From contig PYSS01000092.1 of NCBI GenBank assembly GCA_003049465.1, forward strand, positions 101,429 to 165,428: 64,000 nucleotides of DNA, given 5' to 3'. Numbering within the stretch: position 1 is the stretch's first letter; every line of letters begins with the position of its first letter. Made by a program: the position numbers and the translations under genes. The notes under the pieces were generated by a model that ran no database searches, had not been told where the DNA came from, and saw nothing but the letters and a program-made list of their open reading frames with translations. This document shows, in pieces, positions 9,531 through 21,826 of the stretch. The stretch comes from Magnaporthiopsis rhizophila. Its lineage: Eukaryota; Ascomycota; Sordariomycetes; Magnaporthales; Magnaporthaceae.

Positions 9531-12274
9531 TCAGCTCACCCGCTTCTCAACAACACCGGGCGCTGCAAAGCCCTCCTTCTCAAGCTTGGCTCGCATCTCG
9601 AGCTCGGCCTCGCGGCGGATGCGCGTGTAGGCGAGCCTCTCGAACCGCGTCAGACCCCTCCACCAGTGCCTGCCGGCCTCGTGCTCACTTATGCGGTCCA
9701 GCAGGTCGGCCGTCCGGAGGCGGACGTCGCGGTCCTTGTGGAACAGGCCCAGGGCCAGGTAGAAGAGCCCCGCATGCGACTCGGGCGCCACGGTGAGCAG
9801 GAGGCTGATCTCGTCGTACGAGTGCACGTGGCGGGAGAAGGCCAAGTAGACCTCGCGGCTCTGGGCCGGCGTCATGCGCTGCGTGCGGAGCCGGTCGTGC
9901 ATGTGGTGTAGGTCCAGGCCCTTGAGCGGCCTGACGGCGTACATTTGCGCCGTGTCCTGTACGGAGGAAGCAATGTTAGCAAGTATGAACATATACAAAA
10001 CAGCTGAGATATTAAGAAGAGACGGAGGAAGACCAGCCTGAATAAAGTTGTAGTAGCTCCTCGTGTTTCTCCACCCCTCTATCCTCGTCACGTTGCCCGC
10101 CAGCTCACGCAGCTTGGCGTTTTCGTCGGCCCAGACGTATCCGTGGCCGCCAACGGGTGTTTGCGGTGGCGCGCCGTTACCGTCGCCCGCAGCGCCGCCA
10201 TCGGCGTCGCCGCTGCCGAGCAGCAGGGCGCTGGCGCCGTAGACGCTCTCCTCGAACGAGGCGGCAACGCGCGTGAACTTCACCACCCAGTCGCGCCACT
10301 TGGCGCGTATGACGCGCTCGCCCGCCCGCGCCGCGATGCTGCGTAAGATGTCCGCCATGAAGGCCATATCGCCCGTCAGGTCCGCGTTGGCCGCCGCGCC
10401 CGCCGCGCCCCCGGAGCCGGGCGTGACGAACTGCGCATAGCTCGGGTTCTGCTGCCGGAAGTAGACGAGCCCCTCCGTCATGGGCGCGTCCTCAATGCGA
10501 CTGCTGATCTTGATGCGGCCCGTGGGCAGGTCGCACAGCACGTCCCACCACTCCGGGTGCAGGTCGAACGTCGGGTTCGTCACGCCCGCGATGAAGCCGG
10601 GCACGTTGAGGAGGTCGTCGATCTTGGACAGGTCCGTGTAGGGGAAGGCGAAGCGGGTGAAGCTGCGCAGGACCCCGCCCGAGGCCAAAGCACAGGCCGC
10701 TAGCACGGCCTCCGCTACCTCTCCCGACGGCATCTTGTGCCCGATGAAGACGACGCGTTTCTGGGTCAGCAGGGCGTTGACGAGCACGATGATGGGGTGG
10801 GTGTTGGGCCCGTTGGTGGTCAGGTGCGGGTGGGCGCGGAAGGGTTGGGGGCTCTTGGCGTGCGGCTCCGAGAAGTTCTGGATCAGCTTGATGAGCGAGA
10901 AGTCGCCCACGGTCTCGGGCATGACGGCCACAGGCACCTTGATGGGGATCGGGATGCCCTTGTAGACCACCTTGCTCTCGAACTCGTGCGTGTCGCGCGG
11001 CACCGAGTACGTCGACTGGCCCTCGAAGTGCGCCTTGGTCCCTGCTCTAGAGATGCCTGGACGCTTCGTGCTGGCGTCGGACGGCTGGTCCGCCTTCTCG
11101 TCCTGGTCCTCGGCGATCCTCATCCGGATCATCTCCTCGAACTTTTCCACAAACAGATCCTTGTTGTCGCTTGCCTGCAGCAGATGCCTTTCCAGTAGGC
11201 TCAGCTTGGGCATGAGTGACAGATCCATGGCGTTTACCGCATCGTACAACATAGCTATCGTCTCGGGGACGGGCGCCTTGAAGTATTCCTCGAGTGCCAG
11301 AAGTAAAAGGGGCTATACAGCACGACGGATTCAGATTTAGCTTCAGGAGGTCCGAGTTTTGAGGACAACGATGAGCAGTGGCAGCAGTTACCAACCTTGT
11401 ATATGTGCAGAAATGGATGCCTTGTGCATATCGCCATTGCTTTTACAATGGAGCCGCGCTTGGCATTCGAGTCCAACTTGGTGTAGACGAGGTTCAGCAC
11501 GTATATCAGCGGCGGGCCCTCGTCACAGTCAGGCTCGCTGTCTGTCGAGGCGTCGTCGTCCCAGTCGTCCTGCTCCGCGCCGTCGTCCTCGACATCCTCG
11601 CCCTCGGCGACAGGGAGACCAGCGGCCCTGTCGCGGCGCCTTTGCCGGCGCCTTTTGCGGGCCTCGATGGCCTGGCGCTCCTGGTCTTCCTCCTCCTCGG
11701 TCTGGTCCTTGTGGAGGAAGAAGATGGTCCAGTCCTGGTTGCGGCAGTGGGCGCCGTCGGGCAGCATCAGCTCTGCCAGCATGTTCTCGTCGCCGGTGAT
11801 GGCGACGGGGTACTGGTGCTCCATCACGGAGCCGCGGTCGATATCGAACTCGGCGACCAGGATGTACTCGACATGGCTGTCGGTGGCGCCGCGCGGGTAC
11901 TGGGAGCGTAGCTTGCGCGAAGGGTGTGCGTCGGGGTTGTAGCGGCGGGGCCCGTCGGTGGCGGACAGGGACGAGTGCTGGGAGGAGACGCCGGTGGCGG
12001 TGGAGGGGGACTTGCTCTTGGAGCTCGGGTTGGAGGTGCGGTCGGTCAGTTCCGACATGATGGCGGTCTGGGGCGGCTGGGGCGAGCGCGAGGGGCGTGA
12101 CATTTGCGATATTTGCGAGGCGGAGCGTGACGAGGGCGGAAAGGACGAGAGCGAGGCTCTCCTGGTGTGCAGCGACGCGTTCACGGCGGCGACGCCATTG
12201 GGGATGATGCTGGCGTGCGGGTTGGCGGTGCTGCTGCTGGTGCTGCTGGCGCTGGCGACTCGGGCGGAGGCCAT
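9531..12274 (-). CDS. AFI1: AFI1-type DENN-domain protein (Arf3-interacting, polarity)
   Basis: Fungal AFI1-like protein: the N-terminal Arf3-docking region is followed by DENN/SPA-type segments; yeast Afi1 helps localise Arf3 and maintain polarity. Exons 11396-12274 and 9531-11312 are joined by an intron with donor AAG/GTTGGT and acceptor TATAG. N-terminal Ser-rich residues 1-110 precede the docking domain beginning HVEYILVAEFDIDRGSVMEH, with LPDGAHCRNQDWTIFFLHKD and an acidic insert. The second part has NTHPIIVLVNALLTQKRVVF, typical of a DENN core. A further segment at 9957-10037 (81 bp, no stop, frame-neutral) probably is a GC-AG intron: it has a GCTAAC branch point and TACAG acceptor, and its removal fuses YYNFIQ to DTAQMYAVRPLKG. 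The protein is 859 residues if spliced, 886 if not. The family call is firm; the exact role is inferred. Confidence 0.87.
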
Positions 12275-14096
12275 TGGTCGTTCGGCGCCAATTGCCGGCG
12301 TCGCCTGGTGTTAAGCTCGGTCGCAAGGCCAAGGACAACGCCAAAGACAAGGCCGAAGTATGCAGGGTGCGTCCGAGGGGCCTGCCGCCCAGCCGATGGT
12401 CAAACAGGGAATAACGGATGTGCCGTTGCGTTTTGCCAGGTGGCCACCTCAACTACCCCTCGGGCTGGAGCGAGGGCCAAAGCGCGAGGCTGATCGGGCA
12501 GGAGGAGGAGGTGGGTTCAGGAGAAGCCAGGGCGGGCCAGCACCTAGGTAGTAGCCAGAGGGCTTGCCCCTTTTTGAGCGGATCGCCCCGAGCGTCTATG
12601 TACTGATCACGCAGCCCGAGCGAGCGGCGGTCATCCAATGGCCGGTCCTGACGGTAAGCACCTAGGTAGAGGACAGTGGCCGGGGATGGTGATAGAGTTG
12701 GGGGCGGGCGAAGGGGAGTGGGAAGGGATCCGAGATCCGAGATCCAGGGAAGTGTCTGCAGAGCGAGAGGTAGGCGCTTGGCGTTTTCTGGCTGAAGAGA
12801 AGCCGCCGCTAGTTGCTAGTAGCTGTGCTGCACTGCAACTGCAACGGAAGGGCGGGCGGGTGCGCAGGTCACCAGCAGCCAAGCAGATTAACAACCAGGG
12901 ACCAGGCAGGTCCAAAGCGTCGGGACGGCGGTGCCTTGGGCGAGACGTTTATGGTCTTTGGGGATGGATTCGATAGCGGCTGAATACGGCTAGCAGCCAA
13001 TTGACGTCTCACTGCCGCAGCGCTCCAGGTCTTGAAGCTGCACGGGGCGGGTACTCGCAGGCACGGGCCTGGATTTACAGGGGCCCCTGAATGCTGACAG
13101 AGACCTGCCGTCCCTCTTCCCTTTTCAATTGCCATGCTCGATAGTCACGCAGTTGGCCATCCCATCCATGTGTGTAACCTTAAAGAGAGCCAGACACCCC
13201 GAGATAATGAGGCCAGCATTGACCCAGCACGCCCTCTCCGAGTGCGCTCATCCACTCGCAGCGGTCAGGCACATCAATCCCCTCCACTCAGCTGCCTCCC
13301 GCCCGATGCGCTCTCCGAGTGCCCCGACGTTGCGTTGGAACCGGGGCCAGTGCACGGGACTCTTGCGGCCCGAGACTCCAACACCCGACCATCAAAGACC
13401 CCTTTTTTCTAGCCCCTCGTGCCGTGTGCTTGGCGTCTTTTGTTCATGTTTCCCTTGGGAAATAAGCCGAATTCACCGATGAGAGAGCGCTGGAGCAGGC
13501 TGTAGATGAAACGCGAGTGAGCCGTTGCGCATTCTTCCAGATCCAGCGTGCATGGTGCCTCCCCCAAATTCAACTCGCGTGCCCCTTGACAGATGTGAGG
13601 GGGCACAGGGGCAAGCAACAGTTAGTTCCCTTTGCGGCCATCCTCGTGCTGTTTGGCGCCAGACCGACTTGCACACCCCTGCGCAAGTGGACCGCACCCC
13701 GCCTTCGTTGGTATCCAACCACACGCCACGAACCCCAGCCACAGGCACAATCTTATCTCTTAGTCGCACAAGCCCCACTCGTCGGTCGTGGTTGTCTGGT
13801 CAATGTTTACTTTCCAAGGGCATCCGAGATCTCGTTCCCCCTGGCTGGGCATGATCTCATCAGCTAGTCGGGCAGCAGAGCATCAGTCCAGCACAGATAA
13901 TTTCGCGACGAAAGCAAGCATCCTTTCCCAGCCGAATCACGCTTAGACAGTCTTCTGACTTGTATTTTTCCCTCGCGAAATTGCCGCCGCCGAACTGCGT
14001 CGCGAGCGCCTTCAGACGCCGCCTGCGGTTAAATCACCGCCTGCACATCCCTACCTACTACACCTAGGCCAAGAACAGATCCCTCCACCGTCAAAC
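12275..14096. other. Long divergent intergenic region
   Basis: A 1.8-kb spacer between the divergent AFI1-like and EF-hand genes. I see no coding exons. It should contain both promoters and leaders; no specific regulatory site is identifiable by eye. Confidence 0.5.
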
Positions 14097-15211
14097 ATGG
14101 TATGCGAAAAGCCGCGAAACCGGTTCTCCGGAGATCCCCACAGGGGCTGCAACAAGGCATCTCGCAAAGTGAACGTCGAAGCACACCAGGCCAGGCCTTT
14201 TGCTGACAGACAGGACAATCATAGGCTGCGACACCGTCCTCATCATTCAGGCCATCCTTTGGCGGCGGCGGATCGACACGGAACTCGCCCTTCAGACGTC
14301 CAGAATCCCCAGCGTCCCCGTCACCTCTCCGCCAACAGCACACCACGCAACAGCACACCACACCCGTGGCATCGCCGTCCCGACTCGGAACAACACCACC
14401 GGCCGCCGTACAAGGCCCCAGATTCGCCTACCAGTCGACAGCCACCCTCGCCACCGGCGGCCACCTGAGCAGCCCGTTTACGCCCAAGAGCCGGAGCAGC
14501 GGTGGCGGCGACTCGGCGACGACGCCTACCAACGCGCGGCCAAGCCTGAAGAGCGTGGCACCCAGGACAATGGGCAGCAACACGGCCATGTCGCAGCTGC
14601 CGCCTTCCCAGATGCGCATGCTGAGGGAGGGTTTCCAGATCCTGGACAGGGACAGCGACGGCATAGTCGGGCGGGAGGATGTAGCAGACATGCTGAACCA
14701 GCTAGGTATGTGTAGATCGACCTTTCCGCCCCGAGACGGACACAGGACGGGTGAATCTGACGTTAGCATTCACAACAACCATCTTGCAGGCCTTCCGGCA
14801 AACCCGTCAGACGTTTCAGCCTTCTTCCCTGCGGGGTCGTCCTCGAGCATGTCGCTGGCCGTGTTTCTGAGCTCGCTCTCGGCGGTGCTGGTGGCAATGT
14901 CGCCGAGCGCCGAGTTGCTGTCGGCCTTCTCGGCCTTTGACGACGACGACAGTGGGCAGGTGGACCTGGCGGAGCTGCGAGATGCGCTGCTGCACACGGC
15001 GCCCGAGCCCGGCGAGCGGCCGTTGACCGAGGAAGAGATCGACCGCGTCATGGACGGCTTCACGGGTAGGCGGGCCTTCAGCAAGAACAACAGCCGGCCT
15101 GGCGGCCTGTCCAAGCGCGGCGAGGTCTTTCGGTACCAGGACTTTGTGCACTCCATAGTGGGGGGCAACGGGAATCCAGAGGCGGCTGCCTCGGAGGAGG
15201 ACTCGTCCTGA
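14097..15211 (+). CDS. EF-hand protein of the myosin light chain (cdc4-like) group
   Basis: Predicted myosin light-chain-like EF-hand protein of 301 residues, probably serving myosin II at the septation ring. Exons: 14097-14099 (the ATG alone), 14225-14705 and 14790-15211. Intron 1 begins GTATGC directly after the ATG and ends ATCATAG, with a GCTGAC branch point; only this join gives the Pro/Ser-rich N-terminus MAATPSSSFRPSFGGG. Residues 1-130 are low-complexity with SPFRRPESPASPSP, a likely phosphorylated tail. The first EF-hand loop DRDSDGIVGRED is complete; a later loop DDDDSGQVDLAE is also complete, and the others are degenerate. Known: fungal proteins of this pattern are annotated as cdc4-like myosin light chains. 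The gene is firm; assignment to a specific light-chain class is inference. Confidence 0.82.
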
Positions 15212-17745
15212 CGGCTGTGCTATATGATAGGCGGGAATATAAAATGGGGTGGCGGGCCAAGGCTACGGTGGCAGTGATGCATCGGTGGGTTACTGTTTGC
15301 GACGCTACAGTGATTGGCCGGTCCACGATTAGGAATTGGGATGCACTGCAGCCGGGCAGCGTCCTGCAGTTTTTCGGGCTTATCAAACGAGGTGGCGGGT
15401 AATGGCGGGGTCGCCCAGTGTTTTCTTCATGTCATATTTTGTACAGATTTGTTTGAGTGGTCTTGGTTTGGTTCGGCGTCTTGGGGAGGGCGTGGCAGTG
15501 GCAGTGGCAGTGGGCGCTACCTGGTATGTAAAGGAGGCTTGGATACGAAGGCCGGGCGTTAAGCTCGGGACAAATCAAAGCAAACGCGACCAAAACTCCC
15601 AACAATCCATCTTCGGAACCCCTTCCGAAGCGTCACCCATGTCTAGGTCGGTAGGTTGGTACGTTATACGTTGTAGGCTATAGGTAAAGTACGTGCGCTT
15701 GTGTTTGTGCGACCTTGACTTTTTGTGAGATGGGTGAGATGATGATGGACTAACTCATGGGTGGTGAAACAAGGACCCCGTTGGGATCGGCAGAGAAAAA
15801 TCCTGTCGACTGCACGTCTGCCGGAGGCAACTTGGCAGCCCCCGTCGTGGCCATCCTGCTTGGGTGTTGAAGGAGAAAAAAAAAAAAAAAACGGGCGGGC
15901 GGGCGGTAACGGTTTTTGGCGACTGTTGGGGCGTGCGTGGGCGTGTGGGTGCTGTGATAGGTGGCGTGTGTCGGGAGCGGGACGGGAGGCTTTTTCTTCA
16001 CGTCTCTCTTTTTTTGCTGGCAGCCGCCGACGGGCGCCGGGGCGGTGGAGCTAACATGCCTGATGCCTGCTGCATGGATGCAGCTGCTTGTTGATCCCAG
16101 CCCGCCCATATCCAGAGGAACGCTCAACCCCAATCGTTACTTTGGATTTCCATTGGTCGACCCACAGAAGCTTCGAGAATCCAGTTGGCCGCCATGGGCT
16201 CTCCTCGCGGCCTGCTCACGCTGATCCTCATCCCTCATCAGCTCATCAGTTAGGCTTGCGAGGCATACATGCTGTATATACTGTCGGTTCCGGCTCTCTT
16301 CCCCGCCGAGCCATCCGTCCAAAGGGTACTTCGCACACACGAGGCGAGCTGTGGGTTGGCCGATGGATCCCACCGCAGTCCCAGGACCGGACTTGCTTTC
16401 CGAGCCGTGCGCATCGAAAAGGAGCTAGCCAGGTCACCCTCGGGGCTTGTTATCTGTCATCAGGCAGTCCGCGTCGCTCTCCCCAGAGCGCCCCAGCTTT
16501 CTCGGACGGAATAGGAGAAAAGTGTAACTGGCGAGGGCTCGACGATGGCCACGTGCGCTCCAACCTCTCGGGTTAAGAATTGTCCTTGTCGTTGTAGGTT
16601 GCCGCGGCCGGCGGTGTTGCAGACAGCCAATGTCAATGTTTGTTTACTGCCGGCTCCTGCAACGCAGAGAGTGCGCATGGTGATTTGTCCCTGCGCTGAA
16701 AAAGGAGGAGGCTAGGTTGCATAAAAAAACTGGGCGTCAATCTTCCGCGACTGGCCCAGCCAGTCAAGAGAGTAAACAGAGAGTGCACATCGCTCGAGGC
16801 GGCTTTCTCTGTCTCTCCGCTCTCTTTTTTCCATGAGGTTGGGGCGCTGGCAACGGAGCCACCAAACATGCCTGGTGTCTTCAGCAACAAACCCCTGTAG
16901 GCCTGTTAGCGTAATGGCAATGGTGGCGGGGAGTCCAAAGTGGGGGATGACATGCGCGGTAGTCGTGACTCTCGGGCTGCTGCCAATGTGCGCGGGTCCA
17001 CATGTCCCCGGTACAAAAAATAAGTTCCATGGGTGTGGGTTAATGGGATTGTCGGATGTCCAGTTGTGGAGGCGGAGGAGCAGCGAAGAAGAGAGGGAGA
17101 GAGAGCCAGCCTGGTGGCCCCCTGTGACGAATTTGGGCTTTGCACAGGCGAGCTGATAATTTGCTGGCACCTAACATAATTCCTTTTTTATTTTTTCTTT
17201 TTTCCATTTTGACTGGAGGGCCTATCAAAAATTCACCGTCCTTCTCGAGCCTTGCTTGTCCAGTTCTGCTTGTGTCCTCTTCTGTCGTGTTCGTTGTCCT
17301 TCTCTGGCACCCAGAAAAATCGGAAGCGAAGTTTCTGTCCACCTCCACGCCCACAGCATTCCTCAACCCAAAAGCGCCCACAGCACGCCGCACACCCAAT
17401 TCACTGCGGCCCAGCAGCCATTATTGCTTTCCCACATATTGCCATCCGACCGCCACATCGCTCAACCGACGCCAGGAGGGCGAGACGGAAAATAAGCCAA
17501 ATAAAATTATAGAAGGGAAAAAAACCCCGCCCGTCCTACCCGGCCAGCCGGCAAAACTCACTGAGCGACAACGGCCCTCTGTTCGGCGCTTCAGTGCTGC
17601 CGCCTCTTTGTCTGCTTTAATGCAGCTCTGAGTCCGGGTTGACCTTGCTGTTCGGCTTGGTGGCCACCGCTACAATTAACCAAAGGTCTTAAGAGGTTCT
17701 AGCAAATTCCTCAGCGGCTGCTCCGTCCGGTCCGAACAACTCCAA
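15212..17745. other. 2.5-kb intergenic region, no gene seen
   Basis: Downstream of the EF-hand gene and upstream of the TPR-J gene. Open frames here are short and lack splice structure or family resemblance. A short A run lies near 15874-15890. The part from about 17250 is CT-rich and is probably the leader of the TPR-J gene. It may hold promoters or non-coding RNAs that I cannot identify. Confidence 0.45.
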
Positions 17746-20086
17746 ATGAAGTTTTTCGGCAAGAAAACGTCCAAGAAAACGCAGCCACCGGACAGCGGCG
17801 AAGAAGAGGACGACTTCTCCCACTCGGAGCCTTCCTCGCCCGCAAAGGGCCCCTCCCGCTCTCACACAAAATCTCCCTCAAAACTCGCCGCCACCACCAC
17901 CAAGTCGTCCGCCACCAAACCGCCCACCGCACAAGCCGCCGCACCACCTTCACCTGCGCAAAGCCCGCAGCCGCAGCACCAGCAGCAGCAGCAGGCCTCG
18001 CCCCGCGAACAGAAGCCGCGCACTTCCCGCTCGTTTGGCCGGCACTCGACCGATCCGGGCTCCTCGAGGCGGTCCAAAAAGATCGACCCCGACACCCACC
18101 CGCTGAACCTGCCTCCCGAGCAGCGGAAGCGCTACTCGGCCATGTCCAACATGTCGGCCAACCGCGACTCCATGGACGTCGACAAGGAGCCCATCAACGG
18201 GGCCACCCCGTCGCCCAAGCCTGCTGCTGCCCCAAAGCCCCAGCCTGCCCAACCTGCGGCTGCCTCGGCATCATCAGCAGCGGCCTCCAGCCATACAAAC
18301 GGCGTCCCCGAGCCCAAGGAGACCGTCCCCGTACCGCCCCCTCATACATCTCCGGCCCCGACGCCAGCAGATGAGGCTGAGGCCTTCAAGGCCCTTGGAA
18401 ATAGATTTTTCAAGGATAGGGAGTATCACCGTGCAATCGCTGAGTATACGAAGGGTATGTATTTGTCATTTCTTTTCTTTTTTTTTTTTTTCTCTCACTT
18501 TCCCGCTTCGACACCTCACAATGTCGACAACCTGAAAGACCCCACCAGACGCAATGCTGATTCCAACTCTACGCGCACCACAGCCGTCAACCTGGTTCCC
18601 GACTCTCCAGTCTTTCTGAGCAATCGGGCTGCTGCCTACATGTTGGCTGGAAAGCACGAGGATGCGTTAGAAGATTGCAAACGGTCCATCGAACTGGACC
18701 CAGGAAACCCCAAGACCCTTCTCCGGTTAGCTCGCATCTACACCAACCTGGGCCAGCCTGAAGATGCCATCGCAACCTTCAACCGCATCCGGCCCGCCCC
18801 CTCGCTCAAGGACACAGCCCCCGCCCGCGAAATGTTGCAGCACGTCAAGTCGGCTCAGGATGCTCTCAGGAGCGGCGCGAGCTCCATGGTGCTTCGCGCC
18901 CTCGACATGGCCGAGCGGCACCTGGGCATCGGCGCCCTCAAGCCTCGCAAGTGGCAGCTCATGCGTGGCGAGGCCCTGCTCAAGATGGGCGACGTCAACT
19001 CGCTCGGCGAGGTGCAGAACGTGGCCATGTCACTCCTGCGGGGCAACAACCAGGACCCTGAAGCCCTTGTGCTCCGCGGTCGGGCCCTGTACTCGCAGGG
19101 TGAGAACGACAAGGCCGTGCAGCACTTCCGCAAGGCCGTCAGTCTCGACCCAGACTTCAAGGACGCCGTCAAGTGGCTCAGGGTGGTCCAGAAGCTCGAC
19201 CGCATGAAGGAGGAGGGCAACATCGAGTACAAGAGCGGCCGGTGGCAGAATGCCGTCGACAAGTACACGGCAGCCCTTGACGTCGACCCCAACAACAAGG
19301 GCACCAACTCCAAGATTCTGCAGAACCGGGCCCTGGCCTTCACCAAGCTGCGGATGCACGACCAAGCCATTGCTGACTGCGACAAGGCCCTGGCCCTGGA
19401 CCCCAGCTATATCAAAGCTCGCAAGACCAAGGCCAACGCCCTCGGGCTGGCCGACAGGTGGGAGGAGGCTGCCCGGGAATGGAAGGCACTCTCGGAGCTG
19501 GACCCGGAGGACCGCAGCCTAAGGCATGAACTCAGGAAAGCCGAGATGGAACTCAAGAAGAGTCAGCGCAAGGATTACTACAAGATCCTCGGCGTGCCTA
19601 AAGATGCCGACGATAAAGAAATCAAAAAGGCTTACCGGAAACTCGCCGTCATCCATCACCCGGACAAGAATCCAGGCGATGAGGCGGCCGAGGCGCGATT
19701 CAAGGATATTGGAGAAGCATACGAGACCTTGAGCGACCCTCAGTAAGTTCACCTCGGAACTCTAGAGACCTCGGAACACCCGAAAGAAAAGACCAAAAAA
19801 AAAAAAAAAAGTTCCCGATATAACTAACCAGCATTTGTCAAACAGGAAACGGGCCCGGTACGACAGCGGTGACGACCTGGTCGACCCTTCTGACATGTTT
19901 GGCGGCGGCGGCGGCATGCACGGCGGCATCGACCCCGAGGTACTCTTTAGCATGATGGGCAACAGCGGCGCTTTCGGTGGCGGTGGCGGGGGTGGCTTCC
20001 CTGGCGGCGCAAGCTTCAACTTCAACGCCGGGGGAGCCGGCGGCCCCCGCCAGCGCGGATACCCGGGTGGTTTCCAGTACTCTTGA
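17746..20086 (+). CDS. TPR and J-domain co-chaperone (DNAJC7/TPR2 type)
   Basis: Hsp70/Hsp90 co-chaperone with tetratricopeptide repeats and a C-terminal J domain, 702 residues. Exons 17746-18454, 18584-19742 and 19846-20086. Residues 1-210 are Ser/Pro/Gln/Ala-rich and disordered. TPR repeats begin about residue 212 (AEAFKALGNRFFKDREYHRA) and continue to about 555. The J domain spans about 566-632 with DYYKILGVPKDADDKEIKKA and the catalytic HPD in HHPDKNPGD. A Gly-rich tail follows (DMFGGGGG ... GGFQYS). Intron 1 (129 bp) is frame-neutral and open, so intron retention would not truncate the protein, but the splice gives the canonical TPR join KAVNLVPDSPVFLSNRA. After the TGA stop the same frame continues open for 145 codons; see the separate entry. 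Confidence 0.92.
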
Positions 20087-20524
20087 CAACCCAGGCGTGA
20101 TGAAGCTGACGATGGAGACGACAGCTCTGATTCTGGCGCCTCGTCCCGTTTCGAGGGAGAGGCCTGGGGCACCCGGGGCTACGATCCGTATTCTGACTCG
20201 GAGGGCGAGAGCTTCCACCGCGGATCAGCCCATGGGCACACGACGGACCAAGAGCAGGCGCAGGGCGGGTGGGAGGAGAGAAACATGCACGCGGCCGAAA
20301 CACGCGACAACAAAGGCAGCTCCGCGGCTGCCCGGGACCGCTACGAGCGGAAGCTTGCCCGGATCCGAAAGGCCTGGCCCTGGCTTCTCGGCGCCGCCGT
20401 GCTCCTCCCGCCCAACCTTGTTGCTTTTATAATCTTGGCGTGTGGTGTCATGTATGTCTTGAGCGTGGCCTCGGCTAGATTGGCCGTGGACCGAGACCGT
20501 CGTCGCACGGGAGACTCTCACTAA
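20087..20524 (+). other. Open frame in phase with the TPR-J gene after its stop codon
   Basis: Directly after the TGA at 20084-20086 the same frame is open for 145 codons to TAA at 20522-20524. The reading is acidic (DEADDGDDSSDSG, YDPYSDSEGES), then basic (RDRYERKLARIRKAWPWLL), then a hydrophobic stretch (LLPPNLVAFIILACGVMYVL) that would make one membrane helix. Codon use resembles the neighbouring coding sequence, with many GC-ending codons. The first in-frame ATG is at 20285 and would give 79 residues. Possible explanations: stop readthrough, alternative splicing to a membrane-anchored isoform, a small separate gene, or chance openness of GC-rich DNA. No known family is recognised. Confidence 0.4.
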
Positions 20525-21826
20525 AGGAAAAAAAGGACTCCCGTCTTTTTGTTTCCTCCCCATTTCGCGGCCTCACAAGTCGGGACGCACAGACTAGCGC
20601 GCACACCATCCTGCTTTTTAATTCTTGCTTCTTGTTCTTGTTTTCTAGAAAGATGTAGCACGTGAGGGGGGAGGGAACACAACTCATCGTCACCCATAGA
20701 CAGCACATTTTCTTTTTTTATTCTTTCTCTGCCTCTTTTCCTCGTCCTCTTCCTCTCCCTGTTCCTCTCCCTCTTCCTCTTTCCGCTTTTCCCACATCAT
20801 CATTCTCGCTTTCATGCACGGTCTCATCAACACGACATTGGGCGTTGGCAAGGAAAGGCGGGGACTTCGGCTGTGTGGCTTTTCTTGCAACGATCCCCTG
20901 GGTACCCATTTCATTCTTCTCACGTGTCATAATTTCCTAGTTAGATGTTGGAAGGTCGAAGGTGTCAATTGGAAGACACTGGGCATTTCTGGAATAAACA
21001 CAAAATGCCGACAGTTTCTATTTTTTTTTTTTTTTTTTTCCCTGCTATGGCCTGCGTAGTCGCTCATGATGAGCTTGTTTTGTTTTGTGATTTGCCAGCC
21101 GCGTGGCTTATACCCCAGGGTACAAGTACATCCACGATGGACTCGTTGTCCGTACTGTGGCTGTCCCTCCATACCCATAAATGCACAAATCCCAGTCTCT
21201 GTCGTGAGTGCTTCATTACCATCAGAGAATGCAACTTCATTTACGAACGAACAGCCACATCAAGCTTATGCATAAATAAATCAGTAACCTCGCCGCAGCC
21301 TTGTCGTAGCTGGATCCTTGCGATTGCTCAGCTCGTACTGTGTCGCCGTCTGAAGAGCACGGTCCCACACAGTTCTCGAAACAAGCGTGTGTCCTTTGCG
21401 GAGAACGGAGTCAGCGTCCCCACCCATCTTGCGACCGTCTGCATTCACCCCTGCCCAAATTTTTGGGAGGCCACGGTGGACGATTCCGAGTCTGGACTTG
21501 CGCCGGCTGAAAGCGCCAGGAACGCTCATCATTTGGACGGCCACATATACATCATCATCCTCTCTCGCACCCCGACTCTCGCACAGAAATCCGAGTAGTC
21601 TTTACTTCAAGACAACATAACAACTTACGGGGCCTGGCTGCGCATGGTGGTATAGCATCGCACACGCTAGTTATCTGTTCTCCCTCGTCTTCCAAACCAT
21701 CCCCGCGCCGAGCATTTCTACCACGACATCCAAGAGAGAACCAGATCGCGCTATCGTCGAGGCTTGCTTGGCGGCACCATCCAGCAGCGCCGCCGCTGAG
21801 GAGGCTCGCCGCGCCCGCTCAAGAAG
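20525..21826. other. Intergenic spacer before SEC63
   Basis: Contains the end of the TPR-J transcript and the SEC63 promoter. Pyrimidine-rich tracts (TCTTCCTC type) lie at about 20720-20790 and a T run at 21023-21039. No coding exon is recognised. Confidence 0.5.

Noticed and set aside
16088..16576. 162-codon plus-strand open frame in the 15.2-17.7 kb spacer
   Set aside because: Composition does not resemble coding sequence of this genome, and no ATG or family is present.
18455..18583. Reading the first TPR-J intron as coding, because it is open and in frame
   Set aside because: It interrupts a canonical TPR helix, begins GTATGT, ends CACAG and contains a poly-T tract coding a Phe run.
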